Shown: positions 10,094 through 21,049, counted from the first letter of the stretch. The stretch is DNA of 64,000 nucleotides from Diplonema papillatum (GCA_030068145.1 JAPJBO010000091.1:186001-250000), one strand, 5' to 3'. The notes: generated from the sequence alone by a model not told the origin. A program made the numbers and translations.

Positions 10094-10751
10094 CTGTGTA
10101 GTTTCGAGGTGTCCAGAATGGTTGCAAACCCCCGGTGTCGCCTGGCGAAAGGCTGGCGTGTAATCTTGTAACGCTTTGTGCAATCTTGTGTAAAGTTTTT
10201 AGAGTTATATTTCTTGGGGAAACTTGCAAATATATGCGCAGAAAACTGCAACCTTTTGTGACATGCATACGCAAAATGCAGTTTTTTTTGCAAATATATG
10301 GTACGATGCCAAACCCCCCCCAGGCATCTTGTTAAGAACCATCCATCCATCCATCAGCCGGCTGACCCCCCCCCCCCCCCCCCCATAGGCTATTTTCACT
10401 GTGGAGGGGGGAGACGCTACCTGTCACACTCTAAGGTGGTCACCACGGTGGGCGGTCAGAAAAAAAAAATTTTTTTTTTGCCCCAAATACCCCAAATACC
10501 ACACTTTGGAAAATTTTTGTGGGCCCACTTTTGGCAGGGAATTTTGACCATTTCACCTTAGAGAATTTGACCACCCAGCCTCCAAGGCAACTGCACTGTA
10601 GAGGGGGGGGGGGGGTCTGGTTTATCCGGCCATCCGGCCAAAGTGGCTGATCCTTAACAAGAGCGCTGACCCCCCCCCAAGGAAGAGCATTTTATTATAT
10701 GGTACGATGCCAAACCCCCCCCCTTTGCACTAATAAAACCTTTTTTGATGT
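10094..10751. other. Intron B/C with poly-C/poly-G repeats
   Basis: The segment holds a motif TTTGCAAATATATG (about 10212 and 10285), poly-C runs at about 10313, 10364, 10669 and 10714, and a poly-G run near 10604. The texts around 10329-10383 and 10620-10680 (CTTGTTAAG...CAGC...poly-C) partly mirror each other. No gene is seen. Confidence 0.45.
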
Positions 10752-11339
10752 CACCCCATACTGGCCCCGAAACCCCACTTGTGTGGCCCAAAACGGTTCC
10801 CAAACGGTTTTTGGCCGGAGTCGAGGTAAAGGGGTCTCTGAAGGCCCACGAATAGGTGGGCCCCGGAGCGGGCACTCAGTGCGAAGGGGGTGCCCCCAAA
10901 ATGGGGTCATTTTCAAAGCCTCGCCACTTCTCAAGCTAGTCAAACACCTTCTGGCCTCCAGCGGGAAACCCAGACTACACAACGACAAGATCGGCTGTGT
11001 TCCGCTGTAGATAGCCACCAGCGGGTCCTCTTGAAGCCGAAGAATGTTCTCAGGGGTCTCAGACGGCTGAACACAGCCGATCTTGTCGTTTTGAAGTCTG
11101 GGTTTCCCGCTGGAGGCCAGAAAGTGTTTGACTAGCTTGAGTAGTGGCGAGGCCCGAAGATGACCCCATTTTGGGGGGCTCTCCCCCTCGCGCTGAGTGC
11201 CCGCTCCGGGGCCCACCTGGGCCCACCTGGGCCCATTCGTGGGCCTTCGGAGACCCCTTTACCTCGACTCAGCCCGGCAAAAACCGTTTGGGACCCGTTT
11301 TGGGCCATACGGATGGGGGTTCGGGGCCAGTATGGGGTG
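10752..11339. mobile_element. Foldback element, TSD ATGT
   Basis: Two inverted arms of about 270-280 bp start CACCCCATACTGGCCCCG and end at a central segment of about 60-70 bp near 11010-11075. ATGT is present on both sides (10748-10751 and 11340-11343), consistent with a 4-bp target duplication. The arms include matching segments such as CGATCTTGTCGTT and TGGAGGCCAGAA. There is no ORF of interest, so it is probably a non-autonomous inverted-repeat transposon. Confidence 0.75.
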
Positions 11340-11783
11340 ATGTTGTAATTATGAACCAACCAATCTTTGGCGCGTCTATTTCTTGTGCAAAATTGACTTT
11401 GGTGGCCAGATTCAGCTGTTTCATGGCCTTTCATGTAGGAAAGGGTAGCCAACATGCTCTTTTTCTCGTCCTTTTCCGCAATCCTGCGCTTTCTAGCCCA
11501 CTCAAGGATTATCGACATGTATCCTTTCCAACTCAACTCTGAGGCTGGCGGCGTAGACTGAAGGTTTGCTGCTCATCGAAGTGCTTTTTCTACTTATTTG
11601 TGGACTCATCCTCGAACACTAGCTGCAATTGCGCTTCCCAGCTGTGGCTTCTCCCGCCGGATGCCCTCGGCCGCGCTCCTGTGCTGTGGCGGCTTGTGGC
11701 AACTCTTGACCAAGCCAACAAGTTTCTGCTATTTCCAGCTTCTTGTCCAGCTCGTCCGTTTTGATGTACTTCTTCATGATTCC
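11340..11783. other. Intron B/C, nothing recognised
   Basis: No gene, RNA or repeat could be recognised in this interval, apart from its left edge being the foldback target duplication. Confidence 0.4.
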
Positions 11784-12288
11784 TGGGGGGGGGGTCGAAT
11801 ACAAGAGGTACCTCTTGTATTCGGCGTGCTGATCCTGCAATTTTCCCGAAAAAAGAAATAGAAAACAGCACCGCAAACCCGGAACCCGCGGGAACTCCCT
11901 TCTTCTTGGAAGAGACGCACGTAATTTGTGGTCCCGTCTATTTGGCACGGTTCTCTTCATCGGAGCTGAACGCGAGCACATTCGCCGAAAAAGGTCTGCT
12001 ACATGGGCCAGCAAAGAAATGTCACCAACCAGTGGGTCTATTCCCGTCCTTTCCATTGAAAATCTGTGGGTTCCACGCCCGGTGCCCCGCATCTGGCAAA
12101 GACCCACGAACCACGCACATGTTTTTTGGTCCCCGGGTCTATTTTTCACGGTTCTCTGCATCGGGATCAGAAAATCGTCGAAAAGGTCCGTTATGCGGAC
12201 CAAGGAAAAATCCAACCTTTTTCCAGATTTCCAAAATGCCTCTTCTATTCAAGGTACCTCCTGTATTCAACCCCCCCCCCAGTAACTT
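11784..12288. mobile_element. Short TIR element with poly-G ends
   Basis: The left end CTGGGGGGGGGGTCGAATAC and the right end, inverted, CTGGGGGGGGGGTTGAATAC are followed by a GAGGTACCT segment. The left end continues into a perfect palindrome, CGAATACAAGAGG/CCTCTTGTATTCG around 11794-11821. The interior holds two units of the dispersed 'CATCGGAGCTGA' repeat. No clear target duplication is seen, so the exact ends are uncertain. Confidence 0.5.
11921..12200 (+). repeat. Dispersed repeat dimer (CATCGGAGCTGA family), locus 1
   Basis: Two units spaced about 185 bp share GGTCTATTT, CACGGTTCTCTTCATCGG, CGCGAGCA and GAAAAAGGTCTGCTAC. The second unit is more diverged. Related units occur at 18935-19045 (inverted), 19296-19395, 19495-19600, 40965-41060 and 41145-41245. 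Confidence 0.75.
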
Positions 12289-13064
12289 GAGTTTTGACTC
12301 CTTCACCTAAGGCAATGCTTCGACTCCGGCGAACTCCGATGAACGGGGCTCCTTCAAAGACGAATCTGATGCCTACCCTCGACTGTCTGCTCGTTCCAGT
12401 GCCATAGCGCTGTCGTGGCAATAATGTGATACACAAAACCTTACTCGAACTACTCGTCACTTGACACACCGAAGCAAACCCCTATGGAAAAAAAACGATC
12501 GTTTTTTTCACGATCGTTTTTTTTTAGGCCAAAATCACGAATTCTCGTAAACGATCGTTTCCAATCCGTGATATAAGGGAACAAAATTTGTTGTCCCATT
12601 GGGATATAAGGGAACAGAATTTGTGGTCATGACGATTTTTGGGGGACCCCTTTTAAAAAATTTCCCGGGGGTCAAAGTGACTATTCGGGGACGTTTGGTG
12701 CTGTTGAAACAAAAAAAATCCAAATCTGAGGCTGCGTTTACCTCCAAAATGAGGTTCAATTTCTCAAATTTCACTGCCACTTCGGCCCTTGTGGTCATGC
12801 GGCCAGAGGAAGATGAAGCAACCGTCGTAACAAGATTGGCAGCAGGACCAGCACCAGCGATTTCAATTCTGGAAGCAGTCAGCACATGTTTAGCACTGCC
12901 CTACTTCGCATCCGGTTGCGCTGCAGCTTCTTGCATGTTTGCGTGTTTTACGTTACGGATAAATTGGCCGATTTTTTCTCTGCATGAGCCCCGCGTGCTC
13001 GTGCACCCGTATCCTTTTGTACACTCTGCTCAACGACGCCGAGGGCAAAGAGGGAAGGGAAGGG
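12289..13064. other. Intron B/C with CGATCG palindromes
   Basis: Repeats of AAACGATCGTTT occur at 12494-12566. The motif GGGATATAAGGGAACA at about 12600 and a related one at about 12570 recur near 14215 and 21498. No gene is seen. Confidence 0.45.
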
Positions 13065-13740
13065 TAATATTGCATCATCCTGCGTAAAGTCATCTGCACC
13101 ATGATCGACGGAATTCGCTCTCTAAGTACGGAGTCAAGTCTCGTCTGTATACGCGATGCGTTTACCGAAGCCATCGAGCGCCGATACGTTTACTCGCTGA
13201 TCGATGCTACGGCAGTTCCGCAACCCCACTATGCAGTCTGAGTTCAGCCCCGCGCATCTACGCTCACAAGGCAACCCATGATCACTTCGGTGTGAGGGAT
13301 CAGTCCTGACCGAGCCTATTGCCTGCCGGGCGCCTGCTCCGTTGCGGTGTTTGCTTTTCTGACCAATGCGTTCCACGTCTGAAGGGTCCTTGCGTTAAGT
13401 TCGCGCCTTCTGTGGGTATACAGACTTGATCACGACTTTTGGAAACGAAGCTTACTCTTGAGATCCGGTGTGGAGGGCCATTGTTACCTGACAAAACCCA
13501 CTCATGCAGCCTGAGTTCAGCCCCGCGCATCTACGCTCACAAGGCAACCCGTGATCACTTCGGTGTGAGGGATCAGTCCTGACCGAGCCTAATGCCTGCC
13601 GGGCGCCTGCTCCGTTGCGGTGTTTTGAAAACTTGGTAACTTGTGCTCAGCGGTCCTACGAATCATGTTCCACGTCCTGTGATTCGTACTTTCAAACTTA
13701 ATCCATGAATCATGTTCTACCTCCTGTGATTCGTGTGGAC
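13065..13740 (+). repeat. Direct duplication, copy 1
   Basis: The sequence from CATCATCCTGCGTAAAGTCA to TTCTACCTCCTGTGATTCG recurs in the same orientation at 28712-29335 and 29702-29730. Each copy has its own internal repeat of about 100 bp starting TGAGTTCAGCCCCGCGCA (13239 and 13512 here). It is possibly an RNA-like or satellite-like unit; no RNA family was recognised. Confidence 0.8.
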
Positions 13741-13884
13741 TTTTAACAACCTTGTACCTTCCTACAGCAGGACAGGTTCTGCATCTGTTCATTGGGTAGC
13801 TAATTTTGTTCCCGTTCTTCCCTTTGAAAGATACCAAGGACCTAGAAGACCCACCCTTCCTGTTGATCTTGCAGCACCAACCGC

Positions 13885-14205
13885 CCGGCTTGGTCTGGTC
13901 AGGCAGTCCAGGCTGGTCGGACTCTGGGTCAGCCGGACTAGACTGGTCAGGCTCCAGCCTCCAGCCTGCCAGGCTTGTCGGACTGTCTGGTCTGTCCAGG
14001 CTGTCTGGTCAGTCCGGGCTGGTCGGGCTGACTGGTCTGGTCAGGCTGTCCAGGCTGTCAGGTTTGTCCAGGCTGGTTGGACTGACCGGTCTGGTCAGGC
14101 TGTCCAGGCTGTCTGGTCAGTACGGGCTGGTCGGACGGACCTGTCTGGTCAGGCTGTCCAGGCTGTCCAGGCTGGTCGGACTGACTGGTCTGGCCAGGTT
14201 CTGTG
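13885..14205 (+). repeat. CTGGTC/CAGGCTGTCC minisatellite
   Basis: These are degenerate short tandem repeats built from CTGGTCAGGCTGTCCAGGCT and GGCTGGTCGGACTGACTGGT. The unit length is irregular. The repeat stays open in plus frames, which explains the apparent ORFs here. Confidence 0.85.
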
Positions 14206-14259
14206 GTCAACAAATTTTGTTCCCCTATGTCCCCCAATGGGACAACAAATTGTTCCCTT

Positions 14260-14366
14260 AGGGCAGACTATTTTTATTTTTTGATCCGCGTCCCCCGACC
14301 CCTGAAAATTTTCCGCGCGCGCGCGCAAAAAAAAAAAAATAGTTTTTAAAAAAAAAAATAGTTTGG
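14260..14366 (+). repeat. Hairpin motif copy 4
   Basis: AGGGCAGACTATTTTT, then GATCCGCG, a CG-rich core, and AAAAATAGTTTGGC. The two A/T-rich ends are imperfect inverted repeats around the CG core. The adjacent sequence to about 14530 is an inverted copy of 41480-41658. Confidence 0.8.
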
Positions 14367-14678
14367 CAAGTCACCTGGGCTGTGGGTTCCTGTGTGAAGG
14401 TGGCAAGCGGTCGGGCCTGGAGGGTACGCGCCCCTCACTTTGATTATTCGGCGACTTTTTGCACTGGGAAATAACCGTCGTCTGCATGTGCTCAGGCTTT
14501 TTGTTGTACGGAGGGACCAGGTGAGCCTTCAGCGTCGTCCACGACAGTGTGGGGGCTGGCACCGGTGCTGGCCGGTGCCCGGTGCTGAGCACCAGCACCG
14601 GGCACTGCTGCTGGCGGTGCTCTCCGGTGCTGGAAAAATAATTTTGGTTTTAACACCTCAAAAAGCTCAAAAAACCGA
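14367..14678. repeat. Segment duplicated near 41.5 kb, then GGTGCT-rich tract
   Basis: Bases 14367-14530 are the inverted copy of a segment ending at 41658 (shared: CTTTGATT-TTCGGCGACTTT and TCGTCTGCATGTGCTCAGGC). Bases 14555-14635 are GGTGCT/AGCACC-rich and mirror 19620-19720. No gene is seen. Confidence 0.65.
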
Positions 14679-14923
14679 GAATAGTTGAGTTGCAGCTCTT
14701 GACAAAGATAGATGGAAAAAAGAAGGTGCTTTTATTCTTCGCTTTTTCTCACGAACGGGGGGGTCGGTCCTGCTTTTGGCTTTGTAGGTTCTCCCGACTC
14801 CCCTATTCGTGGTCAGCACAAACTCAAGAGGTCTAGTCAACTATTCCCTGCAGTATTGGCATACTTTCAAGAATAGTTGAGTTGCAGCTCTTGACAAAGA
14901 TAGATGGAAAAAAGAAGGTGCTT

Positions 14924-16700
14924 TTATTCTTCGCTTTTTCTCACGAACGGGATTAGGGTCCCTAAGGGCCCCCGCAGATTAGCGAGCTCGTCAATTGTAG
15001 ACTGCGGGACGACAAGGGTATTCGACGGGTGTAAGCCTCGCGTGTATGGGTCCGCCGCCTGCAAATGGGTTGGCACCCATCTGACTCTCAACGTGGCCCC
15101 GTGTCCCTCCAGCAATTTAAACAACTTTGAAAGGAGCACGTTTCCCACGAAGAGTCGACAGTGGCCCTTCAGAATCGCCAGGACTACACCCATGTTATCG
15201 ACCATCATGTCGATTCCGATTCCCGAACCCCTGACCTCGATCGCCAATTCGACGGCCCTGACTACCGCAAGCAGTTCCTTCGAGAAGATACCCTCGAGAT
15301 GGTGAAAAAATCCTGCCTTCACCACACCAGGTCCCACCTCGAGAGCCACGGCCCACATGTCGTCCGAAGCATCGCTCCAACCCACTATCCACTCGCGGCA
15401 CGGTCTAACCGGACGAAACCAGTAATTCGCTCGAATCTCCAGAACCTCCCGCTCGAGCTCCCCGATTTCCTTCAGGGACAGCTCCACGCAGTTATCCCAG
15501 AGCTCGTACCGAACTCCGATCCTACCCGCCAGACGACGGGCAACGTCCATCAAACCTTGCCGTGCGCAGAGTCTCCTCTTCATCGCGAAACACCGCCATG
15601 CGATCCTTCCGAGCCAACCAAACACGGTGCGCGCTGTTATGCGCGGTCCTCTTTCGAACCACGAAAGGTCAAGCGTCTTCACCCACGCCGGATCCATTCT
15701 CACCGAGCCTTCCGTGAGATCGAACTCCATGCCCAGCGCCTTCAGCCTCTGCGTCGGCACCAGGTCTTCCTTCACCTCCAGCCGAGCCTTCTCGATCAGC
15801 GCTCTGAACGCTCGAGCCTTCGCCCAGCACGCCTCCTCTGTCTCCGCGCCAAAGAAAAAATTATCCACCCACGCAAAACCTTGGACCTGATGCGCCAGCA
15901 CAGTCGCGATGCGTTGCGCGATCGCAGGTGCCCAAGACCAGCCCATTGGAAGCTTGCGTAGGACAAAGGATTCAAAACCACCCCGGGACGCTGCAAGATT
16001 CACGCAGAAGAACTGCGACACAGCTCGGTCCATCGGTATTTGGAAGAAAAAGGACCGTGCATCGCATGAGATCACCCACTTCCACGACAGGAGCGCAGCC
16101 ACTGCGTCCTCCAAGCGCGGAAGGCCCATCGGAGGCGGAGGCGCAAACACGTCGTTGATCTTTCGCCCATCAACTATTACGCGCAACCCCCCAGACGATT
16201 TCGGTACGGTAAACACCGGCAACACGAATTGGGCTTCCCGAAGGCTGGTCGGCTGCAGCAGGCCACACGCCTGGAGCACGCTGGCATGTCGCAACATCCT
16301 ACGAGACGTCGAACGGAGCCTCCCCGGCTGATCCTCCCATTCCGGCTTCAACAAAGACCGAAAGACCTCCACCGATCCGATTACCTGCAGCAAACGCGCC
16401 AGCTCGCCCGTCTCATCCAACTCTTCCACAAAGGCAAGGTCGATTGAATTCGATGAGATCGGGGCGATCTCGCCGTCGTAGCAAGGTACAACTGAAGGCT
16501 TCTTTCCGTCCACCGGAAGGGCCCACTCGGGACCCGAGTACCCTTCCTGCCATATGCATCCTTCATCCGCCTCGCGATCCGGCTCCGGCGCCTCCAGCAC
16601 GTCGTCTCCAACGTAATCCGTCCAGAAGGCGAATAGGGGAACAGCACGCCTCGCCCGCCGCAGCCAGCCCTGCGGAAAAGCCGGCCGCCTCAGCAGCACA
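14924..16700 (-). CDS. Reverse transcriptase-RNase H of YR retrotransposon
   Basis: The open frame extends up to 17479, but the part upstream of about 16700 overprints the recombinase and has no domain. The real product starts near the recombinase stop. Motifs numbered from 17479 are: FTVPKSSGGLRVIVDGRKIN (424-442), D473 in SCDARSFFFQIP, KLPMGWSWAPAIAQ (509-521), and WVDN (537-540) where YxDD is expected. RNase H follows: WIVGWSDASDD, SKELLAVVRAVELAI, MMVDNMG and WVPTHLQAADPYTRG. The stop codon lies inside repeat B1. The Asn at the second catalytic Asp is either a lineage variant or a disabling change. Confidence 0.85.
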
Positions 16701-18588
16701 GCCTCTGCGAGATCTGGAGGAGTTCTCGCACATGGCTCAACTCCGCCATCGGAAGATACCGGAGCAGGGCCGACTCCGATGAGTGGCCCGAAAACTGCCG
16801 AATCTCGTTGAGGCCCACTCCTCCCCGCAGTAGCTCCGTTAACGCGCCCCTTCGCAGGGAATGGCACGACAGCTCCGGATTCTCCCGACGCAGCGCCCGT
16901 CCCACGCTTCCGAAGGTCGTCGGAAAGAGCTTCTCTCTTGCACACCCCGCCATCGCCCTCAGCTCCGCCGTCTCCCGCGCCGACAGGGCTATCGCCGACA
17001 GGGCCCCCATGTGAAATGGATCCGACTTCGTGATCCACCATGAGATCTTCGCACCCCCCGGAGTGAACGTCACGTCCTGAGGGCGCAGACGAACTACGTC
17101 GCCTACTCTCGCTCCCGACCTCCATGCCACCAGGACGGCCATCGCCACTGCCCGATCCGTCGACCGACCCACAACAGCGTGAACCTCGGCGCTCGTCGCC
17201 GGAACCGCCTGTTTCGCCGGTTTGTTCGCACCTAAACGCCGCAAGGCCCGACGGAGGTCCTTTATGACGATCGATCCCTGAAGATCGTTGCCAACGCGGC
17301 GTTCCGTTGACACCAACGAGTTGACGTAGGTCAGGGCAGACGGAATCGAAATGTCCCCCCGACGCAACAGCCTCGCGATGAACAGCAGCAACGCAGTCGG
17401 CGTCTCCGTCGGTGACAGAACGTCGAGCATGCGCCGAAACTGCAGGAACCTGCGGTGAACAGATTCCATACCCCGCCAAGTCGAAGGAGCGAGAGCCGCC
17501 TGCATCAGCTCCCTCGCGTCCCCCATCACCAAAGAGAGCTCCTGCCGCTGAAGCAGAGGCTCCTCTTTCCGCGGTCTCCCGAGGCGTGAAACGGAAGAAC
17601 GGAACTCGCGGCTCACGCCCCGCCAGCCCCGCCTCCAGTTTCCCGTCCCAGTGTCCTCATCCCCACAGTAGGAAGCCTTCACTTCCTTCCTTCGCCACCG
17701 CGACTGGACTTTGCCTTCTGAAAAGCGTTCCCGCCTTGCTTCGCCTTCTCCTTCTTGCGACGCATCTTCTCGGCGGCAGCCAGCCCCTTCTTCAGGAAAT
17801 CGGGCGCCTCGTCCTCCTCCCACGCCGTGGCCGCAGCTTCCGCTTCCTGCCACCCGGCCGTCTGCCCGATGCGGACCACTTCCAGACGCCTGAGAACCGC
17901 TTCCGCCACCTTCCGCAAGGCCGTCGAATGCGGTCTCCGTCTCTCCAATCGCCCCCAGGACGATGCCCAACGTCTTGAGGTGGGCCTCGGTCTCGTGGCC
18001 CTGCGCTCCCTTCGCCACCGCGTAGCGGCGCGCCAACTCGCCGTACACAACGGCTCTCTCTTTCCCGTCGAGGGTCGTCCAGGCTTGCGGCTTGAGAGCC
18101 TGCAGGCCCACAGCCAGACCCCCGGGTCCAGCGGACCCGGGGCGCTGGCCGTTTTTTGCCTCGGCCAGCTCAGCTCGTAGGGCCGCCACTTCCTTCCTCA
18201 TCTCCGTGAGAAGAGAGGCCACCCCTGGCTCCTCGGCGGCCGCCTCGCCGTCGGCCGCTTCGCCGTCGGTGTCTTCTTCTCCATCGCTCGACTCCTCCTC
18301 AACCAGTACGCCTTCACGCTTAAGCCACGTCCGGGTGACCTTTTCCTCCCACAGGCTCAACAGCCAGCAAAGATGCCACTGTGCTGCTCTTTGGGGGACG
18401 TCCTCGAAACCCAGCTTCCCTAGCGCCGCGCGCATCTGGCCCGCCCTGTCCGTTGCATCCGCGAACAGCCCTTTCATCTGGACCACTTCCCTCGCGTCCT
18501 TTTCCCAGGATGGGAACCTCAGAACCTTCCCTGTTCCCGTGGCCACGGCCTCAGCCAGGGCTTTCGCGGAGGATTCGTCCAAGGCCAT
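16690..18588 (-). CDS. Gag-like plus tyrosine recombinase ORF
   Basis: This is a 632-residue ORF starting ATGGCCTTGGACG. Residues 1-150 are helical and acidic (EEESSDGEEDTDGE near 98-110), with no zinc knuckle. Residues 230-345 are Gly/Arg-rich. Residues about 350-632 form a tyrosine recombinase: Arg at 494 (AWRSGARVGD), Lys near 521, H576-S-L-R579, His602 (SGHSS) and the nucleophile Tyr611 (LLRYLP). All catalytic positions are present. The enzyme would integrate circular cDNA. The last third overlaps the reverse-transcriptase ORF in another frame, so the downstream protein probably depends on frameshifting or reinitiation. Having the recombinase upstream of the reverse transcriptase is not the usual DIRS order. 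Confidence 0.85.
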   Translation of the reverse strand: MALDESSAKALAEAVATGTGKVLRFPSWEKDAREVVQMKGLFADATDRAGQMRAALGKLGFEDVPQRAAQWHLCWLLSLWEEKVTRTWLKREGVLVEEESSDGEEDTDGEAADGEAAAEEPGVASLLTEMRKEVAALRAELAEAKNGQRPGSAGPGGLAVGLQALKPQAWTTLDGKERAVVYGELARRYAVAKGAQGHETEAHLKTLGIVLGAIGETETAFDGLAEGGGSGSQASGSGPHRADGRVAGSGSCGHGVGGGRGARFPEEGAGCRREDASQEGEGEARRERFSEGKVQSRWRRKEVKASYCGDEDTGTGNWRRGWRGVSREFRSSVSRLGRPRKEEPLLQRQELSLVMGDARELMQAALAPSTWRGMESVHRRFLQFRRMLDVLSPTETPTALLLFIARLLRRGDISIPSALTYVNSLVSTERRVGNDLQGSIVIKDLRRALRRLGANKPAKQAVPATSAEVHAVVGRSTDRAVAMAVLVAWRSGARVGDVVRLRPQDVTFTPGGAKISWWITKSDPFHMGALSAIALSARETAELRAMAGCAREKLFPTTFGSVGRALRRENPELSCHSLRRGALTELLRGGVGLNEIRQFSGHSSESALLRYLPMAELSHVRELLQISQRLCC

Positions 18589-18766
18589 TTCTCAGTGTTT
18601 TTATTATATGGAAAGAAGAAGGTGTTTTTATTCTTCGCTTTTTCTCACGAACGGGGGGGTCGGTCCTGCTTTTGGCTTTGTAGGTTCTCCCGACTCCCCT
18701 ATTCGTGGTCAGCACAAACTCAAGAGGTCTAGTCAACTATTCCCTGCAGTATTGGCATACTTTCAA

Positions 18767-19680
18767 AAAAAAAAAGCGTTGAAATCATCGTTTGGGCCTC
18801 GTTCTCGGGGTTTTGAGCAGAAGTTTTTTGAGTTGCCCCCCCCCCCCCCCCACGCTCCCCCATTGAGTCTGGGTCGCAGTGGGTGCTTCCCCATTACGAC
18901 TGTGGGCCTGGCTCCTGGAAGCCGGTCCACAGTACCAGACCTTTTTCGACGACTTTTTGCTCGAGATCAGCTCCGATGAAGAGATCGGTGGATAATAGAC
19001 CCGGGGGCCAAAGCGTTGGTACGTGGTTCGTCGAGCCAGGGACCGGGACGTGGATCCGCGTGAAAACGGAAATCGTAGAAATCGAAGTTTCCATTTCAGA
19101 TTTCCTGGTTCAAATGCCTGTGCACGTGAAATTATCAATTCCCGCAGGGCGCGTTTTTTGACATTTGACCCCGACGAAACAACACTATTGCGCTGGTAGT
19201 TTTGACCGTTTTGGCGTGATTCTGTGATGCAAAGTTTTGCATTCCGCGGTGTAGTTTTCATGCCTGGTGCCCTGAACATCGGAAAGCCTCAACGAACCAC
19301 GCACATACTATGGGTTCCCTGGGTCCATCTTGCACAAATCTCCTCATCGGAGCTGAACGTGAGCATAAAGTCGACGAGAAAGGTCTGCTCTACGGGCCAG
19401 CAAAACAACGTCACAAAACAGGGGATTTAGCATTGCAAAACTGGCGGGTTCCTTATCCGCCGTAACCCGGTGCTCTTTACCTCGTACGAACCCAAGAAAC
19501 GCGCACATACTATTGGGTCGCCGGATCCATTTCTCACGGCTCTCTTCATCGGAGCTGCTCGCGAGCAAAAACTCGTTGAAAAAGGTCTGCTACGGGGTGG
19601 TTGAAGTAAAATACCAGACCCAGCACCGGAGAGCACCGGAGAGCACCGGCCGGTGCTCTCCGGTGCCAGCACCGGTGCTG
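18767..19680. other. Intron B/C with CATCGGAGCTGA-family units
   Basis: This interval holds one inverted unit (18935-19045) and two direct units (19296-19395 and 19495-19600, about 200 bp apart) of the dispersed repeat. A poly-C run lies at 18837-18851. GGTGCT/AGCACC-rich sequence starts near 19620. No gene is seen. Confidence 0.55.
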
Positions 19681-20660
19681 TGGTGCCAGCCCCCACACTG
19701 TCCACGACAGTGCCGCACTTCTCAAGAACGCGGCCCATGGCGTCCCAGTAGCCGTCGTATTGGGACTCTTTTGACGAGCTTCGGAATGCAACCTCACTGG
19801 GGTGAAATCAGTTGTGAGGAGTTCAGCCAGGTGGCTTTCGGTTGGGGTTCACATCTCCAGTCACGAACATGTACATCGTCTTGAGGATGGTACGCGGAAC
19901 GCCAGATGACTTCCAGACCTCGACGAGTTTCATCCTCATGGCCCTGGTGTGGAACCTTTTCCCCGTCCCGATGCACGACTTGAACGCCTTGACGACATCC
20001 TCCTGTAGGCGGCGGTCGCTCGGTGGCAGCTTGAATACCAAGCGCTTGCCCCCAGCGTTGTATTTGTGTGTGGAGAGATGTTTCTCTTGGGATGTCTGTG
20101 CAGGCCATGGACTCCGTGCAGTACCGGGAGGTTCGGTACGTTGTGAAGCAAAAGTTCCCGTAGCTCGAACACCTGTCAACGCCTTCGACCTGCTGATGAA
20201 AAAGTCCTATCAGGAAGTGGCCAAGACCCTTCTCAAACTTGATGGGCTCCCACTTTCTGTAGCTGTTGCAGTAGTATGAGGGCACCAACAAAGTGATTGC
20301 CCAGCGCCGTACCGCCGACATCCCCCGGTGCACCCTTCAGAACCTGCAAGAACAAGAAAGTAGCCTGAGAAATATGTTGGCCTTGCCGTGGGTCGCAGAG
20401 CTGAGGTATTCTCAGCATCCAAAACTGCAGGAAGTGAGAGATGTGGAGATGTGGTGCCTACCCGTATCGTAACGCAGCAAGCGCAAAACCATCAGCGCAC
20501 TGAGCAACGCAGTGCGGGAGTTCCATCCAGAAACCCTGTTTGCGACTGGGAGCAGTCCATCGTGAAAGCGGAGGGCAATTCGAGCCGTTTTCATTGGACA
20601 CCGTGCCCGGCCTCTCTGACGATCGCCGTGCTCGGTTTAAGCAGATCCAAGGGATAAAGA
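19680..20660 (-). pseudogene. Unclassified repeated coding fragment, copy 1
   Basis: Minus-strand coding-like pieces recur at 39583-40340. One reads VFKLPPSDRRLQEDVVKAFK then RAMRMKLVEVWKSSGVPRTI and LKTMYMFVTGD. Another reads VLKGAPGDVGGTALGNHFVG. The pieces lie in different frames with stops between them, and a possible intron (GGGTAGGCACC...TTCTTGCAG) separates two. The family is not recognised. The parts are conserved at protein level between copies, so they derive from a real, probably transposon-encoded, gene. Confidence 0.45.
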
Positions 20661-21049
20661 CGAGCTTCCCCTTCGGTGTCCTCCTGCTATCAGCCCTAGC
20701 CGACACCACCACATCATCATCATCACACTCGGCAGGCGTCTGGAGGTGACGGATCTGCTGAAACATCTCCATGAAGGACAACGACAGGTCGTTGATCTCA
20801 AGGAGGTGTCGATCCTTCACTCCACCAATCTCAACATCGATGGCGCAAAAACACGGCAGTGTCCCTTCCCTTTGCTTGTGCCCTGTTTTTGCATCAGCAT
20901 GCAACACTCACTTAGTCAAGGTGAAACAGCTGAAGGCTGTACTTTCTCTCACCCGGGAAGGCTCGGCAGGCGGGCGGGTTCTCCGGTTTGTTCTCGGTCG
21001 GTGTCGGGTGTGCTTTGCCGGCGTCACAGCTTTCGTGGTGCTGCAGCAA
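20661..21049. other. Segment between the coding fragment and the 28S piece
   Basis: Bases 20985-21055 recur inverted at about 39500-39570. No gene is recognised. Confidence 0.4.

Larger units (their letters stand above)
14679..18766 (-). mobile_element. Ngaro/PAT-type tyrosine-recombinase retrotransposon
   Basis: In element sense (minus strand) the order is A1 (18766-18608), ORFs, B1 (14951-14871), A2 (14870-14760), B2 (14759-14679). B1 and B2 are 81-bp near-identical repeats 192 bp apart, and A1 repeats A2 plus part of B2. This split direct-repeat layout is known from Ngaro and PAT elements, which integrate with a tyrosine recombinase rather than a DDE integrase. No target duplication is seen, as expected for this mechanism. 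Coding order is gag-like, recombinase, reverse transcriptase, RNase H. The element looks nearly intact apart from a changed reverse-transcriptase motif. Confidence 0.88.

Noticed and set aside
14258-14270. TTAGGG as telomeric repeat
   Set aside because: Only single TTAGGG words occur at the start of the hairpin motif; there is no tandem array.
16701-17479. N-terminal part of the 851-codon RT frame as coding
   Set aside because: It overprints the recombinase domain, is Gly/Ser/Arg-rich without motifs, and is probably a shadow frame.
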